A stretch of DNA of 64,000 bases, from NCBI GenBank assembly GCA_036417435.1, contig CM070906.1, forward strand, positions 43,847,396 through 43,911,395, given 5' to 3'. Positions within the stretch are counted from its first letter, which is position 1; every line of letters begins with the position of its first letter. Below, one piece after another: positions 21,266 to 34,699 of the stretch. This stretch comes from Inia geoffrensis. Its lineage: Eukaryota > Chordata > Mammalia > Artiodactyla > Iniidae. The position numbers were made by a program, and so were the translations under genes. Below the pieces are notes generated by a model, which saw only the letters and a list, made by a program, of their open reading frames with translations, was not told the origin of the DNA and did no database searches.

Positions 21266-24200
21266 TATAAAATGTATACATCTTATCCTTAATTCTAAAA
21301 CTATCTACCAACAATATTTTAAAATACTTGACTGTGTACATTTCCAATTGTCACCATCAACAATAAAGCACCCACTTCGGATTTACCAGAATATAACCAA
21401 AACATGAAGGGCACATATTTAAATTCTGCCCACCCTACTCTCTACTGTTATGCCTTCCTTTTTTGGAAGAAAGAGAGAATATAACCTGAATTTTTAAACC
21501 ATTTACTATTAGTATTATTTCATTTTTACAATATCTTCCTCTTCCATTATAATTATTTGTAATATGGGCAACAGGTTAGATAAACCATAATTGCAACAAT
21601 TCAACCTAATTCTTTATCTTCATTTAGTTTTTCAGTAGGTAATGATGTACCTATAAACATTTAAAGAAAGTGGATCAGATGGTTTATAAATGTCCTTATG
21701 TTTTAACATGTAAATAACAATTTAATTATATATTTTTGTTGCTGCTGATAGTCCTATTCCTTTAGTTATTTACATATTATTGTTACCACTCACAGCTCAA
21801 AATTGTTATTAGACCAAATCTGCAACTCTGATTTTCCTTCCTTGGTTGATTTTTTTCTTTTTCCTGCCTGGATGAATATGATTTTTTTATATCCAGATAT
21901 CTACCCTTTTCAGCAAAATAGGTCAAAGTATAAGTATCTTTTAAAAAATTAATATTGCTTGCCATATGATGACTGCTTTCAAATTCAGGGCCCGGGGTTT
22001 TATGCTTTGTTTTGAGCTCTGAAAAGTTTTCTTTTAGTACATCTTTCTATATTATTTCTGTTAATTTTTTTTTGGCCTGCTCTTCAAAATAATAATTCAT
22101 ATTTTGGGTCTTCATTGACTTTCCTTTTCCAATCTCTCCTCTGTTTATTTCATTCCATTCTTCCTTTCCATAAGCATCATATCAAAGCTTCTTGAGCTTT
22201 TTCACATGAAACTCATCAGAATTTCTGTTCTTTATTGTTTCTATTTCAGTAGTTCACTCTGCTACTGTGTTTTTCCCACAGTAGCAGAAAGAACTACTGG
22301 GTCTGAGTTCTTCAGAGCCCATATTCCTTTGACTTTTGTAAGGGCTTTACATGAATTTTTAAGAATATTTCACTCCAGTATTTTTCTTCTTAAAATTACT
22401 GTCTTTCCCTACCTTAGGTGTTACATTTATCTTCTTTTATATGGAAGATTCTTTTTAGGGTTTGTTTTACTTTTACACATAATTGAAAAGAAAGCACATT
22501 CTAGACCAGTAGTTACAAACTACTTTTACTTTTATCATCTTAAAGTTTTCTTGGAAACTATTTAAAACTCTTTTAGATCTCAAGCTGAAAACTGGTTTCA
22601 TGAAAGTTTATATTATCTCTTTTGCAATCTAACTGCCTGCCTAATTTAGAGCCATAATAGTCATATTGTCACTATTGAATCTCCTGTGAGAGAAGCTAAC
22701 TTTTAAAATTATTTTTCTGGGGTCTATTTTCCATATTCCACATGGTGTTACCATCCATCTTTCTGGGACTGCTGTCTCCCACTACTACTCTTTCCAAAAA
22801 GGAAAATACCCTGCAATCATTCTGTTTAAAACAGACATGGCTACTCTTGATTTTCCTAAGCAACCTGATTCTGAGTTCAATTGATCTATATTAGTAAATA
22901 ATTTCTTACATGTTTCTCTCCAAATATGTCTTCAATTATAGCCTTGATATAAAAGACTAAGGAAGTATTTGTTTCTTTCTTCATCATCTTTGTTTAGTTC
23001 TTATAAACCCATCTACTTTCTCTGGAATACGTTTGTAAGGAATTCCCCACTGCCTTCATTTAATGTTCTATCCTTGATTTTTCTGGCATATGGATGGCAT
23101 CCTCCCATAATTTCCATCAAAAATGCTAAATTTTCCTTCTGTTTTTATATTCTTCTGTTCATTTGATGGGGATCTGGAAAAGAGAGTGAACATTTATATA
23201 CTGATGCTCAAGTCACTTCTCGTCCATGATTCCTGTCTACTCCATATTTTAGATGTCACCAGGCAGATGTCTCCTAAAGTCTCCATCTGCTTCTCATAAA
23301 AAGTCATTTTCAGATATTTGCTTTTTTTTCCTCTATGTCTTCAGGGAAATGTTCTCTTTCCCTTGTTACTGTATTTTTTTTTCCTCTTCCTTTCCTGGGC
23401 TCTGACCCCACCCTTCTGAATGGGCAAAATCTGTAACAGTATAAGGTCTGATGGCAACAGTATGCACGAAGCGTCATTTGTCCACTTTATTCTCCATGTG
23501 GGAGACATTCCAACAGCTTTCCCATCTCATTTCTCATCAGGACATGAGGGTGTTCTACACTGAATTTATTGCAGTTTGTGAAACCTAACAAACATTCATC
23601 AACTCTGGGTCCACAGGACTAAAATAAGATCTTTTCTTGCTCAAAATGGCAGTTTCTCTGACTAAATTAAAGAGTAAGGTGCAGTTGCTTCATTTCTCAG
23701 CAGTAGAAAGCACGAAGACCTTTCGGGGCACACGTAATCCCAGGCCTCTTCTGTTCCATCTCTGTTTCTGAAGCTTTTCCACATGTGATTAAGCATCCAA
23801 ATGTCCAACAAGCTTTCACCTATGCCCTTTTCTATACTTTTTGCTCTGGAAAGTTAGTCTCTGAATAGGTACAGAAAGAGATGAGCTGCCGATGATAATG
23901 ATAATGGGCTAGAAATCTTGGTTCTAACCAAAGTTACTTTCCATTGACTTAAAAGTTTGCCTAGTTTATCAGGTATAGTTCTCTGCACCTTGGGTTTTTC
24001 CAGACCTCAGAACATAGTGATAAAACAACATGGTTCCCCTATCTTCTTTTTAAATAGATCATTTGATTTAGTTTAATTTGCCGCTACCGTTTTTTGCTTA
24101 TTTATATAATTTAATGAAAGTCAGAGATAATTATATTGATCACATCTAGTCTGCTCTATGCCACCCAGAAATGTTCAACTAATTCCTTATCTTATTATTT

Positions 24201-24695
24201 CAAAGTTTCCCCATTTAGCCATTATTACAGCCGCCTGAAAAATTAATTACATAACTACCACATATCCTCAGTATGTGATATTCTAGACATATTAGGATGG
24301 CTAAGAAAGTATCATTTTCTTTAAAAGACAGTCTAGTAGGGGGAAAGAACGTGTATATAAATAAGTTGCATGCTCTTGTGTGGCTGTTATGGTATAATTC
24401 ATTACACTGGATTTTCAAAAGAAAAAGTGGTCAATTTATCCAGGTAAGATTTAGGAAAGAGAGGCAACACTTGAGCTAAGTTTAAAAAGAGTAATAAGTG
24501 CTTAAAAATATCACAGTGCAGGCAACTGTGGTCAGAGTCAGAGAGGATATTTCAGGGAGCAAGAACGGCGTCTGGCATGAAACTGCCTGGTATACTGGAT
24601 GAACCAAGAGTAACTTGGCATGGCTGAATTATACAATGTGAGAAAAACCCAGCCATTGTTACGACAAAAAAGAAAAAAAGTGGTCCACTAAAAAC
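21266..24695. other. No gene seen
   Basis: AT-rich sequence. Parts of 21480-22170 look vaguely like antisense L1, but not well enough to call. I see no exon-like open frame with splice signals. Confidence 0.4.
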
Positions 24696-24703
24696 GTGAA
24701 ACT

Positions 24704-24893
24704 GGGCTTCCCTGGTGGCACAGTGGTTGAGGGTCCGCCTGCCGATGCAGGGGACACGGGTTCATGCCCCGGTCCGGGAAGATCCCACATGCCGTGGAGC
24801 AGCTGAGCCCGTGAGCCATGGCCGCTGAGCCTGCGCGTCCAGAGCCTATGCTCCGCAACAGGAGAGGCCACAGCAGTGAGAGGCCCGCATACC

Positions 24894-24926
<33 letters not shown>
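24704..24926 (+). mobile_element. CHR-type SINE, short form
   Basis: Head 'gggcttccctggtggcacag', body nearly identical to the copies at 8852 and 39581, and a pure A tail of about 30 bases (24897-24926). The long uninterrupted tail points to a fairly recent insertion. The target duplication gtgaaact is at 24696-24703 and 24927-24934, extendable by neighbouring A bases. Confidence 0.95.
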
Positions 24927-24928
<2 letters not shown>

Positions 24929-24934
24929 GAAACT

Positions 24935-25930
24935 ATAAGAAAAGCCCAATATATAATTACTATGGCCTGTGTCTTGTACAATTAGTTTTTTTTTTTTTTA
25001 CACTTACCCTCCAAGATTGGTCTGTTGTAATAGTTTCTACCCCCATTTTTATAATTATCATTTAGGAAGTACTTGCCATGTAAATCATGTTTATGAAACA
25101 TTCTAAATATTCCCAGTTTGTCATTTCAGTTTGAATGACTACAATTCCCTCTTTTACATTGCCCTTCTCTTACCATACAAAAATCTAGAAACATTAAAAT
25201 GGCCTAGCTAGTTTTGCTTTAGGTAAAATAGGTCACAGATATTTAACTCAAATATACAGCTATATATTTTCTAGATCTAATATACCACAGATCACAATTT
25301 TCTCTACATTGGGAGACATGTTATGCATTAACTGAAGTGGCAAAGCACAAATATGTGGTATATGGCATACGGTTAAGAAAATTAAGAGTGCCAACACTGA
25401 GAGGAGGTCATAACCTAGTGGGCTAACCAGAACCTAGAGGGTTCATTCCATTACTGGAATGTCAAGCAAGAGAATGGCAAGAAAGTGTATTATATACCAA
25501 AAGTATTTACAATGCCAGAGAGACACAATTTGACAATGAAGAGTGGAATGGTAAAGTACTTTAGCTTAGAAATGTAAGGAGTAAAAACTAAAGAAAAAAT
25601 TATGATGGTTACCTGCAACAGACATTAGCATGAAAGATGAGTGACACTGAAAAACTGTAACTCAACACTTTGTACATTCTAAATTGCTCTCTCTCATATT
25701 CAAAGGGGATTTTCAACTCTCCTATATTTTTCTAGGGTGAAGATAAATAATAGTGGCAAACAAGCAGTATCAAAGCATTCCTAAATTACACAGAAGACAA
25801 CTTGATGACTCATAAAGCAAAAGATCCTAGAAAAAAGATTTTATTCTATCTCTTACATACCACGAAAATAATATTTGGGCTAGTATCCATAGGCTGCTGT
25901 AATTGAGAATGGCTTTAACAAAATCTCATG
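24935..25930. other. No gene seen
   Basis: AT-rich unassigned sequence with no repeat I can name. Confidence 0.4.
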
Positions 25931-25934
25931 GCAC

Positions 25935-27035
25935 ACTTTTGTTGAATGCCTACCAGAAGCCAGGCACCATCCTAGGCACTTGGCATCATACACCAATGAC
26001 CAAAACAGATGAAGTTTGCTTAAATGGAACTTAATAAGTATAACAACTAGGTAAATTATATTTTGTATTAGCAGTGATAAATGCTACATAAAAAGAAAAA
26101 GTAGAGTAGCTGTCAGGGGAGGTTTACAGTTCAGGGTGGAGGCAGGGGTAGGTTACAATATTAGATACATTTGTCAGAGTATGTTTTATTGAGAAAAATT
26201 GGACTTGAGTAAAATATTTGAAGAAGGTGAAGGAGTACTGGTGATCTTGTGTGAATGGATAATGGTTCAGAGAGACAGTAGCTATGCAGTTTGTGTTCAG
26301 ATTCCACACATATTTTGATGGTTTAATCAACACAATTTGCTGGTAATTTGGAATGTAAGAGAAAGAGATTAATGAGGAGGACTACAAGTTTTTGGACAGA
26401 ATGACAGGAAGGATGGTGTTACCATCACATGAAATGGCTGTAGATAAAGCTGAATTTGGGGAAAAGTTACAAGTGAGTTACAAACAGGAGCTTAGGATAT
26501 GTTGATTTTGAAAATATTAAATATCTCAGTGAATATGTTAAATATGCACTTAGATATAATAGTCTGGATTTTAAGATATTCTTGGTTGGATATACAAATT
26601 TGGGCATATCAATAAGTAGATAGTAATGAGATAAGATTAGATCACTAAAGGAATGACTGTCCACAGAGAAGAGGACCAAAGATTGAGCCTTAAGATACCA
26701 AATATTTAGAGGGTATAGAGAAGAGAAGAACCCAGCAAAGGAGACAGAGGGTAGCAACCAGTAAGAGAAAAAAAAAAAAAAAGAAAAGTGCGATATCCTA
26801 GCAAATAAGTGAAGAAAGGGTCCCAAGGAGGAGGGAGTAATCAACTTTACCAAATGCTGCTGATAGCTCAAGCAATACTAGGGCTGCAAATTGACCATTT
26901 GATATATAAATGTGGATACCATTTTGTACCTTTACTCAGTTATTCTGTGGAGATACAGATGAAAGTTTGGAGTGGGTTAAGAAACAAGATTTTGGAGAAA
27001 GCAATTATAGACAAGTCTTTCAAGGAATTGTGATC
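25935..27035 (-). repeat. L2 (LINE-2) 3' region, about 1.1 kb
   Basis: The plus strand begins with the antisense L2 end ('ttgttgaatgcctaccagaa', 'gccaggcaccatcctaggca'). It continues through antisense blocks such as 'cagcaaaggagacagagggt' near 26736, 'caaggaggagggagtaatca' near 26824 and 'acaagtctttcaaggaattg' near 27011. The order agrees with the L2 consensus read backwards. Two other minus-strand copies lie at 33100 and 49585. Confidence 0.7.
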
Positions 27036-27204
27036 CAAAGAAAAGCACTGATATGTGGTGGTAACTGACAGAATGAGGTTTTTTTCCACCTTAATATTAG
27101 AGCAAAATAATCATGTTGCATCGGTCAAGATTCAAACAGGGAAGCAAAACCATTAAGAGTATTATAGAATAAGTGATTTTAAGAATAAGACCACTGACCA
27201 TTTA

Positions 27205-27830
27205 TGTGTCAACTTGACTGAGCTAAGGGATACCTAGATAGCTGGTAAAACATTACTGGGTGTGTCTATGACAGTACTTCCACAAGAGGTTGGCATTTGG
27301 ATTGATAGACTAAGTAAAGAAGATTGCCCTCACCAATGCAGGTGGGCATCATCCAATCTGCTGAACGCCTGAGTAGAACAAAAAGGTGGAGGAAGAATGA
27401 ATTTGCTCTCTTTGCTTCAGCTGGGACATCCATATTCTCGTGCTCTCAGACATCAGTGCTCCTGGCTGCCAGGCCTTGGAACTCAGGCTGAACTACACCA
27501 CTGACTTTCCTGGTTCTCCAGCTTGCAGAAGGCAGATCATGGGACTTCTCAGCCTCCATAATCATGTGAGCCCATTCCAATAATTTATATATATAATATG
27601 TGTGTGTGTATATATACGCGTATGTGTGGCAGAGAAACAGAATAGGATACGTATTTATCTATGTATAATTATACTTGCATGTACATATTATATATAAATA
27701 TCATATTTAGATATAATGTAACTAATAGGATAGATAATATTTTTAATATACATTATATATATATATTATATATGTATAATATATATCCTATTATATTGGT
27801 TCTGTTTCTCTGGAGAAACCTGATACAACT
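27205..27830 (+). mobile_element. ERVL-type solo LTR (MLT2-like)
   Basis: Begins 'tgtgtcaacttgactgagct' and ends 'ttctctggagaaacctgata' plus 'caa'. Between them 'gattgccctcaccaatgcag' and 'catcatccaatctgctgaac' are in the order of the ERVL LTRs. A TA/TG-rich microsatellite has expanded near the 3' end (27585-27790). No internal retroviral coding sequence is present, so it is a recombined solo LTR. Confidence 0.75.
27585..27790. repeat. TA/TG-rich low-complexity expansion
   Basis: Runs of ta, tg and tatata units within the LTR, including a palindromic 'atatatatatattatatatg' stretch. The LTR consensus has only a short TA run at this place. Confidence 0.8.
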
Positions 27831-28859
27831 TTACACATTTGTGGAAGGAGCTCAGGAAGTAACTACAAAAACCAAAAGGCAGAGTAGGAAGGTCAGATAA
27901 ATGAAATTAAATTACTAACCAGACATCCTGCAACACTGAGGTGGTTAGATATTTGAAGCTTGAGAGGACATCTGGAAAACCAAGCATGATCAGGTGTCAG
28001 AGTGGGACCATTATAAAGCTAACGGAGGACACCATGAAATCTGCAGCTTATGCATCTAATTTTGGGCCTGACATTACTACTGGTCTGTAGGGATGACAGC
28101 CAGGAAGACATTCCAAGAAGAGAGGGAAGAAAGCTGGAATCTGCCAGAACCGCTTCGTCTGTTTCGCACCACAAGAGAGATCAAAGAAAATCTAGAACCT
28201 ATTGGTACCTAATGCACCTGTAGTATGCCACATCTGTTCCCAATGACCTTCAGAGAAAAATGTCTGCTTCAGAGAAAAAAGGTTTGGGGAACCTTCCAAA
28301 TCCCCCACAAATTTCTCTTTTGGCCAACTCTAACCTGGAGCTATACAAGAAGAGGCTTCTGGGAAACTTAGTTACAGCTTAGCCAAATTGACCCAGGGCA
28401 AAACTACACATATGCTGATCCAGTAGAGAGGGAGAAAACTGATGATGTAGGCAACCAAGAGGAGTAGATCTGTAGCTATGTCCTTGAGTAGGCTAGAGGG
28501 CATTATACATTTAGAACAGAGCAAAGGTGTTTGGGTTTATGAAAACTTATTTCCAGGAAATGACAATCATCTCTGCTGAGTGTACTGATAACAAATATTA
28601 AAATAAAACATTAAAATCACCAAGTTAGAAAAATTTTGGTATATTTTAAGAGATAATTACTACTTAGCTGAATACAAATCTTCACAGGTTATTCACTAAT
28701 AGCGAGAAGTGTTTGTTAGTATAGCTCAATAATTTTATGTTGTTGAAATGTTGAAATGAAATGAAGATACAAAATGAAAAAAATAACAGATTTGCTTACT
28801 TCTAAATATTAAATAACCACACACTTGGCCCTGATTTCATTTGCCAATCTATAGTCTCA

Positions 28860-29460
28860 TGAATTCAACTTTTTTTCACTGTTTTCTCTACCAAAGATCA
28901 CTCTTCTGGTCAGTATACTCGATTGCCTGTTTGACAACTCCACCCCTAAATTCTCCAAGGTAACTGATTCAACCTGGACAAAACTTAATCCACGGTTTTC
29001 TGCATCCCTTACCTCCTCCAATTCTGGCCCTTCTCTAATCACAGTAACTAATTTTTCAAGTCAGAAATACAGTAGCTCTCCTACCTTTATCTCTCTTACT
29101 CTTACTCAATCACCCCTTTAACTGCCTCGCCCTGTTCCTTTTATCTTTAGTAAATGTCCACTTATCTCAATTTACATCAAATTATCACCTAGTCCATGCT
29201 ACCTAAACATTTCTCTTGGATTATTAAAATAGCCTTGTTGTTAGTCACCATCATATTCCTTCACTTGCACCCTAGTCCATTCTCCTCACTCCACCTAATA
29301 AATTTGTTTGGCATTTTGTTTAAATGATCGAATAATGCCCTTGCTGATAAATTATATTCTTTGATTTTTTTTTTATTCCTCTCAAAATAATTACCACGCT
29401 TTTTAACAAGACGTACCAACCTATGTGTGCTCTAGTTCTTCTATCTCTCCAAACAGGAAC
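28860..29460 (+). repeat. L2 remnant, plus strand
   Basis: C/T-rich text with L2 landmarks in order: 'caactccacccctaaattct' near 28937, 'ccttgttgttagtcaccatc' near 29232 and 'caccctagtccattctcctc' near 29268. No coding capacity. Confidence 0.55.
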
Positions 29461-29464
29461 AGTG

Positions 29465-32400
29465 GGAGAAAACTGAAGCTGCTATGTTTTTAACTATGTA
29501 GCAAGGATATAGTTTTTTTATGTTAATAGAAGGGGAAAACATTATCTTTGAAAATATATATGTGAAGTCTTCAATTTGATGATTGACAAAATTTCTTCAC
29601 AGAAGCCAAAACTAGTAGATTCCAAAGTCTACAAATGACATCATCAGATGCTTTGAAAAAACAAAATGGTTCGAAAAACATTATACAAAGGTTTACAAAG
29701 TTAATGGGTTTGTTGTGGGGTATCTCAGAACTTATAACACGTTAATATTTGTTGTAAATGTCAGACATATAAAGTATGTAGCAATTTACAAACTTACTGA
29801 GCCTTGAACCTTTTCATTATCAGAGTGCATCATAGAACAACTGCTCTATAGGACAGTTTTGGGAATCCTGCCCTAATCATTTAAGGAGAAAACGGAGGTC
29901 TGAAGAAGCTGGGGTTGAAGTAGTCAAGAGAATATATCAAACAGAGCTTGAGTTGCTCTGTGAGTATTAAGTGGGGGAATCTCATGTGCATTACGTAGTG
30001 AAGGAAATTTTGTTGGACAGAAACAAGGTAAGGCAAATGGGAGTAGAACTGGATGATATGGAGGAGCTTAAGATGTGCAAAATCACTGACCCGATCATGG
30101 AAGGGGAAGAGAGTTAAAAGAGATCTCCAAGTACCACCTAAGTACCTGGTACTCAGGAAAAGAATGTCAAGAGTTTTGTTTCCTGGCTTAAATGGTTTGA
30201 CACTTGGTTTTATGACTTACCCATCTGTATAATTTCTAGCCCTCATGTTCATTACCTTATAACTAGTCTGACCACACCCAGATTATCCCAAACTAACTGG
30301 AACACAAGCATACATTTTTTTAAAACAGGAATAGCAATGCAATACACATCTTTAAAGAGGATAAGCACTGCAAATAGCAAATTATAATACAGAATGAAAA
30401 ACAGGAAAATAAAAAAGAAACTTGGTCTTGGGAGGACCTTGTTTTGAAATATTTGAAAGGAAAAGATAAGAAGAGCAAAATCACTTTTTACTTAAGCAGT
30501 ACATTACCAAAATATTGTTGAAAAATAATTTGAGAATTTTGTGTTTTCAATCCTGCATATCTGCGACAACAAAAATATACATGGATTTTTAACAAGAAGT
30601 ATGGGCCTTGTAAAATTCCACTGGCCCTTCTAGAGTAATAAGTTGGATGGCCTTCTAGGACATTCTCTGATCACTTCCCTTTTTCGATAAGAATTTTATA
30701 CCATAATGTATAATTATGAAAAAATGAACTTAAACAGCAAAGGCAATTCAAAGAAAATCTTCTGCACAGCACAGCAGCCAATTTCGTGATTCAGCATCTA
30801 AACACCAAGAAAAATATTTGCCCCATGTTTTTGTTTCCCACATCTTATGTAGAAAAAATGTAGGTACTACTTTCTACACTATTTCTTCTTAAATCATCCC
30901 ATGTATCATAAATTATAACTTCCATCAGTGTTCAATTCCCATTTTCACTACATGTAGACATTTACCACTTCGCCAATCATTTACATCAGAATATGAGAAA
31001 GAGATACAGGAAGTCCTTCCCCCCAATCAGAACACAAAGGTACATAGGTTTTTTTAAATACTATTTAAGCATTAAATACTATTTAAATACTATTTGTGTA
31101 TACAAAATCAAATTTCAGAACATATTTTATGTACAGTAATTGCAACGGGACATAAAGACTAAGTTACAATAGGGACGGCCAAAGGTGGAATAAAATTTCT
31201 TGAAGCAAAAGACAGATATGTGGATAAAAATTTCAAGAATGGTAGCTCTATTTATCTCACCACGCCCTTCCCCTCCTCACCAACCAGGTAGTTCCTACCA
31301 CAAATACACTACTTTGTAACTTAGCAAAGAGCATGAACTCAGCTGTGCCTGATACTAAAGAAAGCACATCTACATGTTTTAAAATTATTTTTATGAGAGA
31401 AAAATAGAAGACAGATTTTGTTTCCTTGAACAACTTTCTCTCTGAGAAAACTCTAAATGTTGCAATATAAATGATAGAAGAAACAAGTAGTAAAACCCAC
31501 ATATAGAGAGCATAGCCCAGACTCTACCCCATTAGTTTTTACTTATCACATTTCCCATGAAACTTTCTATCAGGACTACTAAGTACAAAATGACCAACCT
31601 GAGTTTCACCTTCGTTGCCTTCTCAAGGTACTTTTTTTTCTTCCAGACACTCTAATGAGCAGTGAAATGGTGCAAACATAGACATCAAGAAGTAAGAAGG
31701 GAAGAGGTAATGGCCTGTATAACCTGAAAACTATAGAATCAGTTCCTGGGTAATTGAGTGTTGGTGGGACTTGGCAAAAGAGAGCCACCAGCTATAATTC
31801 ATTCAGACTTAAAAGAAACTCGCTTTCCAATATCAAAGCATAATGAAGAACTGAGTGCAAAATGCATTGCCAATTTATGATTATAGCATTCAGTGATCCA
31901 TCCAAGGACTAATGCTGTATAATCATGAATATGAGGGAAGGGCATACAATGAGTACAAAGAACTGTTCTAATGGCAGGTCTATAGGAGACCAATGATTAC
32001 AATTATACTGTATGGACTGACACCAAAAACACTTTTGCCTTATATTGTGTAACACAAAATGGAGACAGGTAGAAGATATACACACTACTATACAACTAGA
32101 AAGACTACAAATCTAAAGGACTTCCCACATGTTTGTTTTATTTAATTGAATTTTCTATATGGATTGATAAAGATATAATTCTCTCTTCCATAAATTTATA
32201 GAGGCATAAACTTACAATAATTCATAAATTGTGTAGGCTAAATGATCTGAGTGCAAAATCTCATGAGTATCTCTGTCACTGCCTAAGAACTCAGTCTGCA
32301 GTATGCAGGGAAGACTGTACAGTCAATGGTTCCCAAATGTGGCTGCAAATCAGAGCTGTTTAAGAAACTTTTAAAAATTACAGATACCTGGCTCTTGTTA

Positions 32401-33095
32401 TAGTCACTCTGCGAACCACTTTGCAAGCCACTGGTCTAGGCCACAGGGAACATCTAAATTTTGCCAAGAGCCAAGAGTCACTACTAGAAGAGGAACTGGT
32501 TTATGGGTTAGAGAGGATCAGGAATCACAGGGGAAGAAAGGATATCTTTGCACATCATCATCTAAATTCTCTCACTCAACTCTCTCCCTACTGCTTCTAG
32601 TCCACCTTCTGTGCCTCTTCTATTTGTCTTCTCTTCTCCTGTAGGAGATCTGAGAGCCCCACTTCATCTAAAATTAAAGGAACAGAATGGCCATACAGGT
32701 TAACATTATTTCTGATACACTAAGAAATCTCCCTCAGGTGAAAACACTGACTATAGAAATTCACTGGGAAAAAATAGAGAGAGAGATTATTCTATACCTT
32801 TCACTAACTTCACTTGGAAAAACATGGAAAACATGGACTTATTAAGCATTAAACAAGTGAGGCAGGTGGAGGGAGAGAGAGGGACTGGTTAACTGATTAA
32901 GGGGAAAAAATCAGCAACATCATCTATGAGTTCTAGATTTTTTTTAAATTCAATAATTCAACAAATATTTTTGAGCATCTCTCTATACTGAATTAAATAT
33001 TGAGCATTACAAAAATAGGAAGAGAGATATCTCAATGCTAGCATGATTATATTAATCACTCTGTATTTAATATTTGATTTCATTTTCATTCCTTC
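29465..33095. other. No gene seen
   Basis: AT-rich, largely unassigned. Contains a three-fold direct repeat aaatactattt at 31056-31066, 31074-31084 and 31085-31095. The short frames (for example 31257-31502 minus) have no recognised similarity. Confidence 0.4.
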
Positions 33096-33099
33096 ATTA

Positions 33100-34275
33100 A
33101 ACAAATAATGAGTAAGTATTAACCATGTGCCAGGTATTTTGCTGGGGATAAAATATTGCAGGCCAAGTCCTTGCTCTCTTGGATAACACTTTCCAGTAAC
33201 GGATAAAGGCCACCATGGAAATTACATCATAACCTGATAGAAGCAGAAAATAGGATCATTACAAGGACACACAAAGCCAGCTTCATGAGGGTGGCAGTCC
33301 GCAGAGAATTTCTGGAATTCAGCAGCCAAAGTAAGGCTTGAAGTACATACAGGAGCTATCCAGTTGGAAAATAAACAACAAATTCTCTCAGAAAAGTGCA
33401 TGCACAGTTTTGAAGGTAAGGTAATATGATACATTGAGGCAACTGCCAAATAGTTCATAGCAAAGTACGTTATGGAGAGATGTGCAAACTAGAAGGGCCA
33501 GATTTTAAATTGTGCAGTCATGTTAAGAATGTGGATTATACCTTAATAAGAAGCACCAAGAAGATTTTAACCATGAAGACTCTAAATCAGGTTTGTCTTT
33601 CAGTAAGTTCACTCAGCCTTCCAGTTGAGAAAGAATCAAGTTTAGAGAGAATCAAGATTAGCACTAGGGAATCCAATCAGTTAGGAAGCCAATCAAATAA
33701 TTCAGGTGACATGATGAAGGGTATGGCTTGGATAATGAATAGGAAAATGTAATAAAGTGGTTGAAACTGAGCAAGAGGTTAAAGAGGTAGCACAGAAGGG
33801 ACTTGGTGATGTTTTGGATTTGAGTGTAAAAACAGGGCAAGGTGATGGTTTTAGATAAAAACTTAAGAGGAGTAAGAGGTTAGAGAAAATATTTTGGATA
33901 TTTTGACTTTTCAGTGACCAGGCAGACATCCAAATCAGGTGTCATATCAGTAGCGGGATGTGTGTATCTAGACTGAAGTTCAGGAGGGAGAAAAAGCTGC
34001 AGATACAGGTTTGGGAAACATTAACCTATAGATAGTAATGGAAGTCATGGAAGTTAACAATATTGCCCAGTTTTAGTTTGTAAATGATGTAGGATAGAAA
34101 CAAAACAAACCAAGGAAGAGGACCCTCGAAATAATTAAGAAGGAGTAGCCAGAGAGGGAAGAAAATTCAAGAATGTGGTAGAGAGGAAGCCAAGGAAAGT
34201 TTATCAAGGACAGAGTGTTCAGTTGTGCCATGTACTGCTGGAAGGTCAAATGAAAAGACACTGAGAGTCTCTGTT
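33100..34275 (-). repeat. L2 (LINE-2) 3' region, minus strand
   Basis: Starts with the antisense L2 end ('taaccatgtgccaggtattt', 'tgctggggataaaatattgc'). Continues with 'gtatggcttggataatgaat' near 33721, 'ccaggcagacatccaaatca' near 33918, 'actgaagttcaggagggaga' near 33972 and 'actgctggaaggtcaaatga' near 34234, all in the antisense L2 order. Confidence 0.65.
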
Positions 34276-34554
34276 TGCTTAGCCTAACACATAACACTCT
34301 CTCTCTTCACATACCTTGAAATCTATACCTATGCCCCTTCTAGTCAGAAAAATTTGTTGTTTTAACTTCAAGTGGATTATTTGCATGCTTCCTCTTCCAT
34401 AGTAGAGGTCTTACTTTCTACCAATTAAAATTGGGTTTTTAGTAATGCCTATTCTACAACCAACTTAAAAGGAGTGATCATGGGCATAGACACTAAGTAA
34501 TTATTTCTCCAAAAAAAATGTGCATTTGTCATCAGTTAGACATGCCAAGCCATG

Positions 34555-34695
34555 CTGAAATCCTGATGTGACTTTATAAATATAAGCTCTATGAGGGCAT
34601 GAAATGAATTTAGCTTCTCCATCATTGTAATAAACATTATGACTGGCACAAATTAGACACTCAAAATACATTTTTGAGTGAATGAATGGATGGAT
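34555..34695 (+). repeat. L2 3' end remnant
   Basis: 'ataagctctatgagggcatg' then 'tgactggcacaaattagaca' and 'tgagtgaatgaatggatgga', the standard L2 3' end. Confidence 0.7.
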
Positions 34696-34699
34696 TAAT

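Larger units (their letters stand above)
27128..28470 (+). repeat. Possible unnamed old repeat split by the LTR
   Basis: 'gtcaagattcaaacagggaa' before the LTR, and 'acacatttgtggaaggagct' and 'ggaagtaactac' after it, look like one interrupted ancient element. The family is not named and the right edge is a guess. Confidence 0.3.

Noticed and set aside
27205..27830. Possible full endogenous retrovirus
   Set aside because: Only LTR-type sequence is present, with no internal genes and no second LTR in the neighbourhood.
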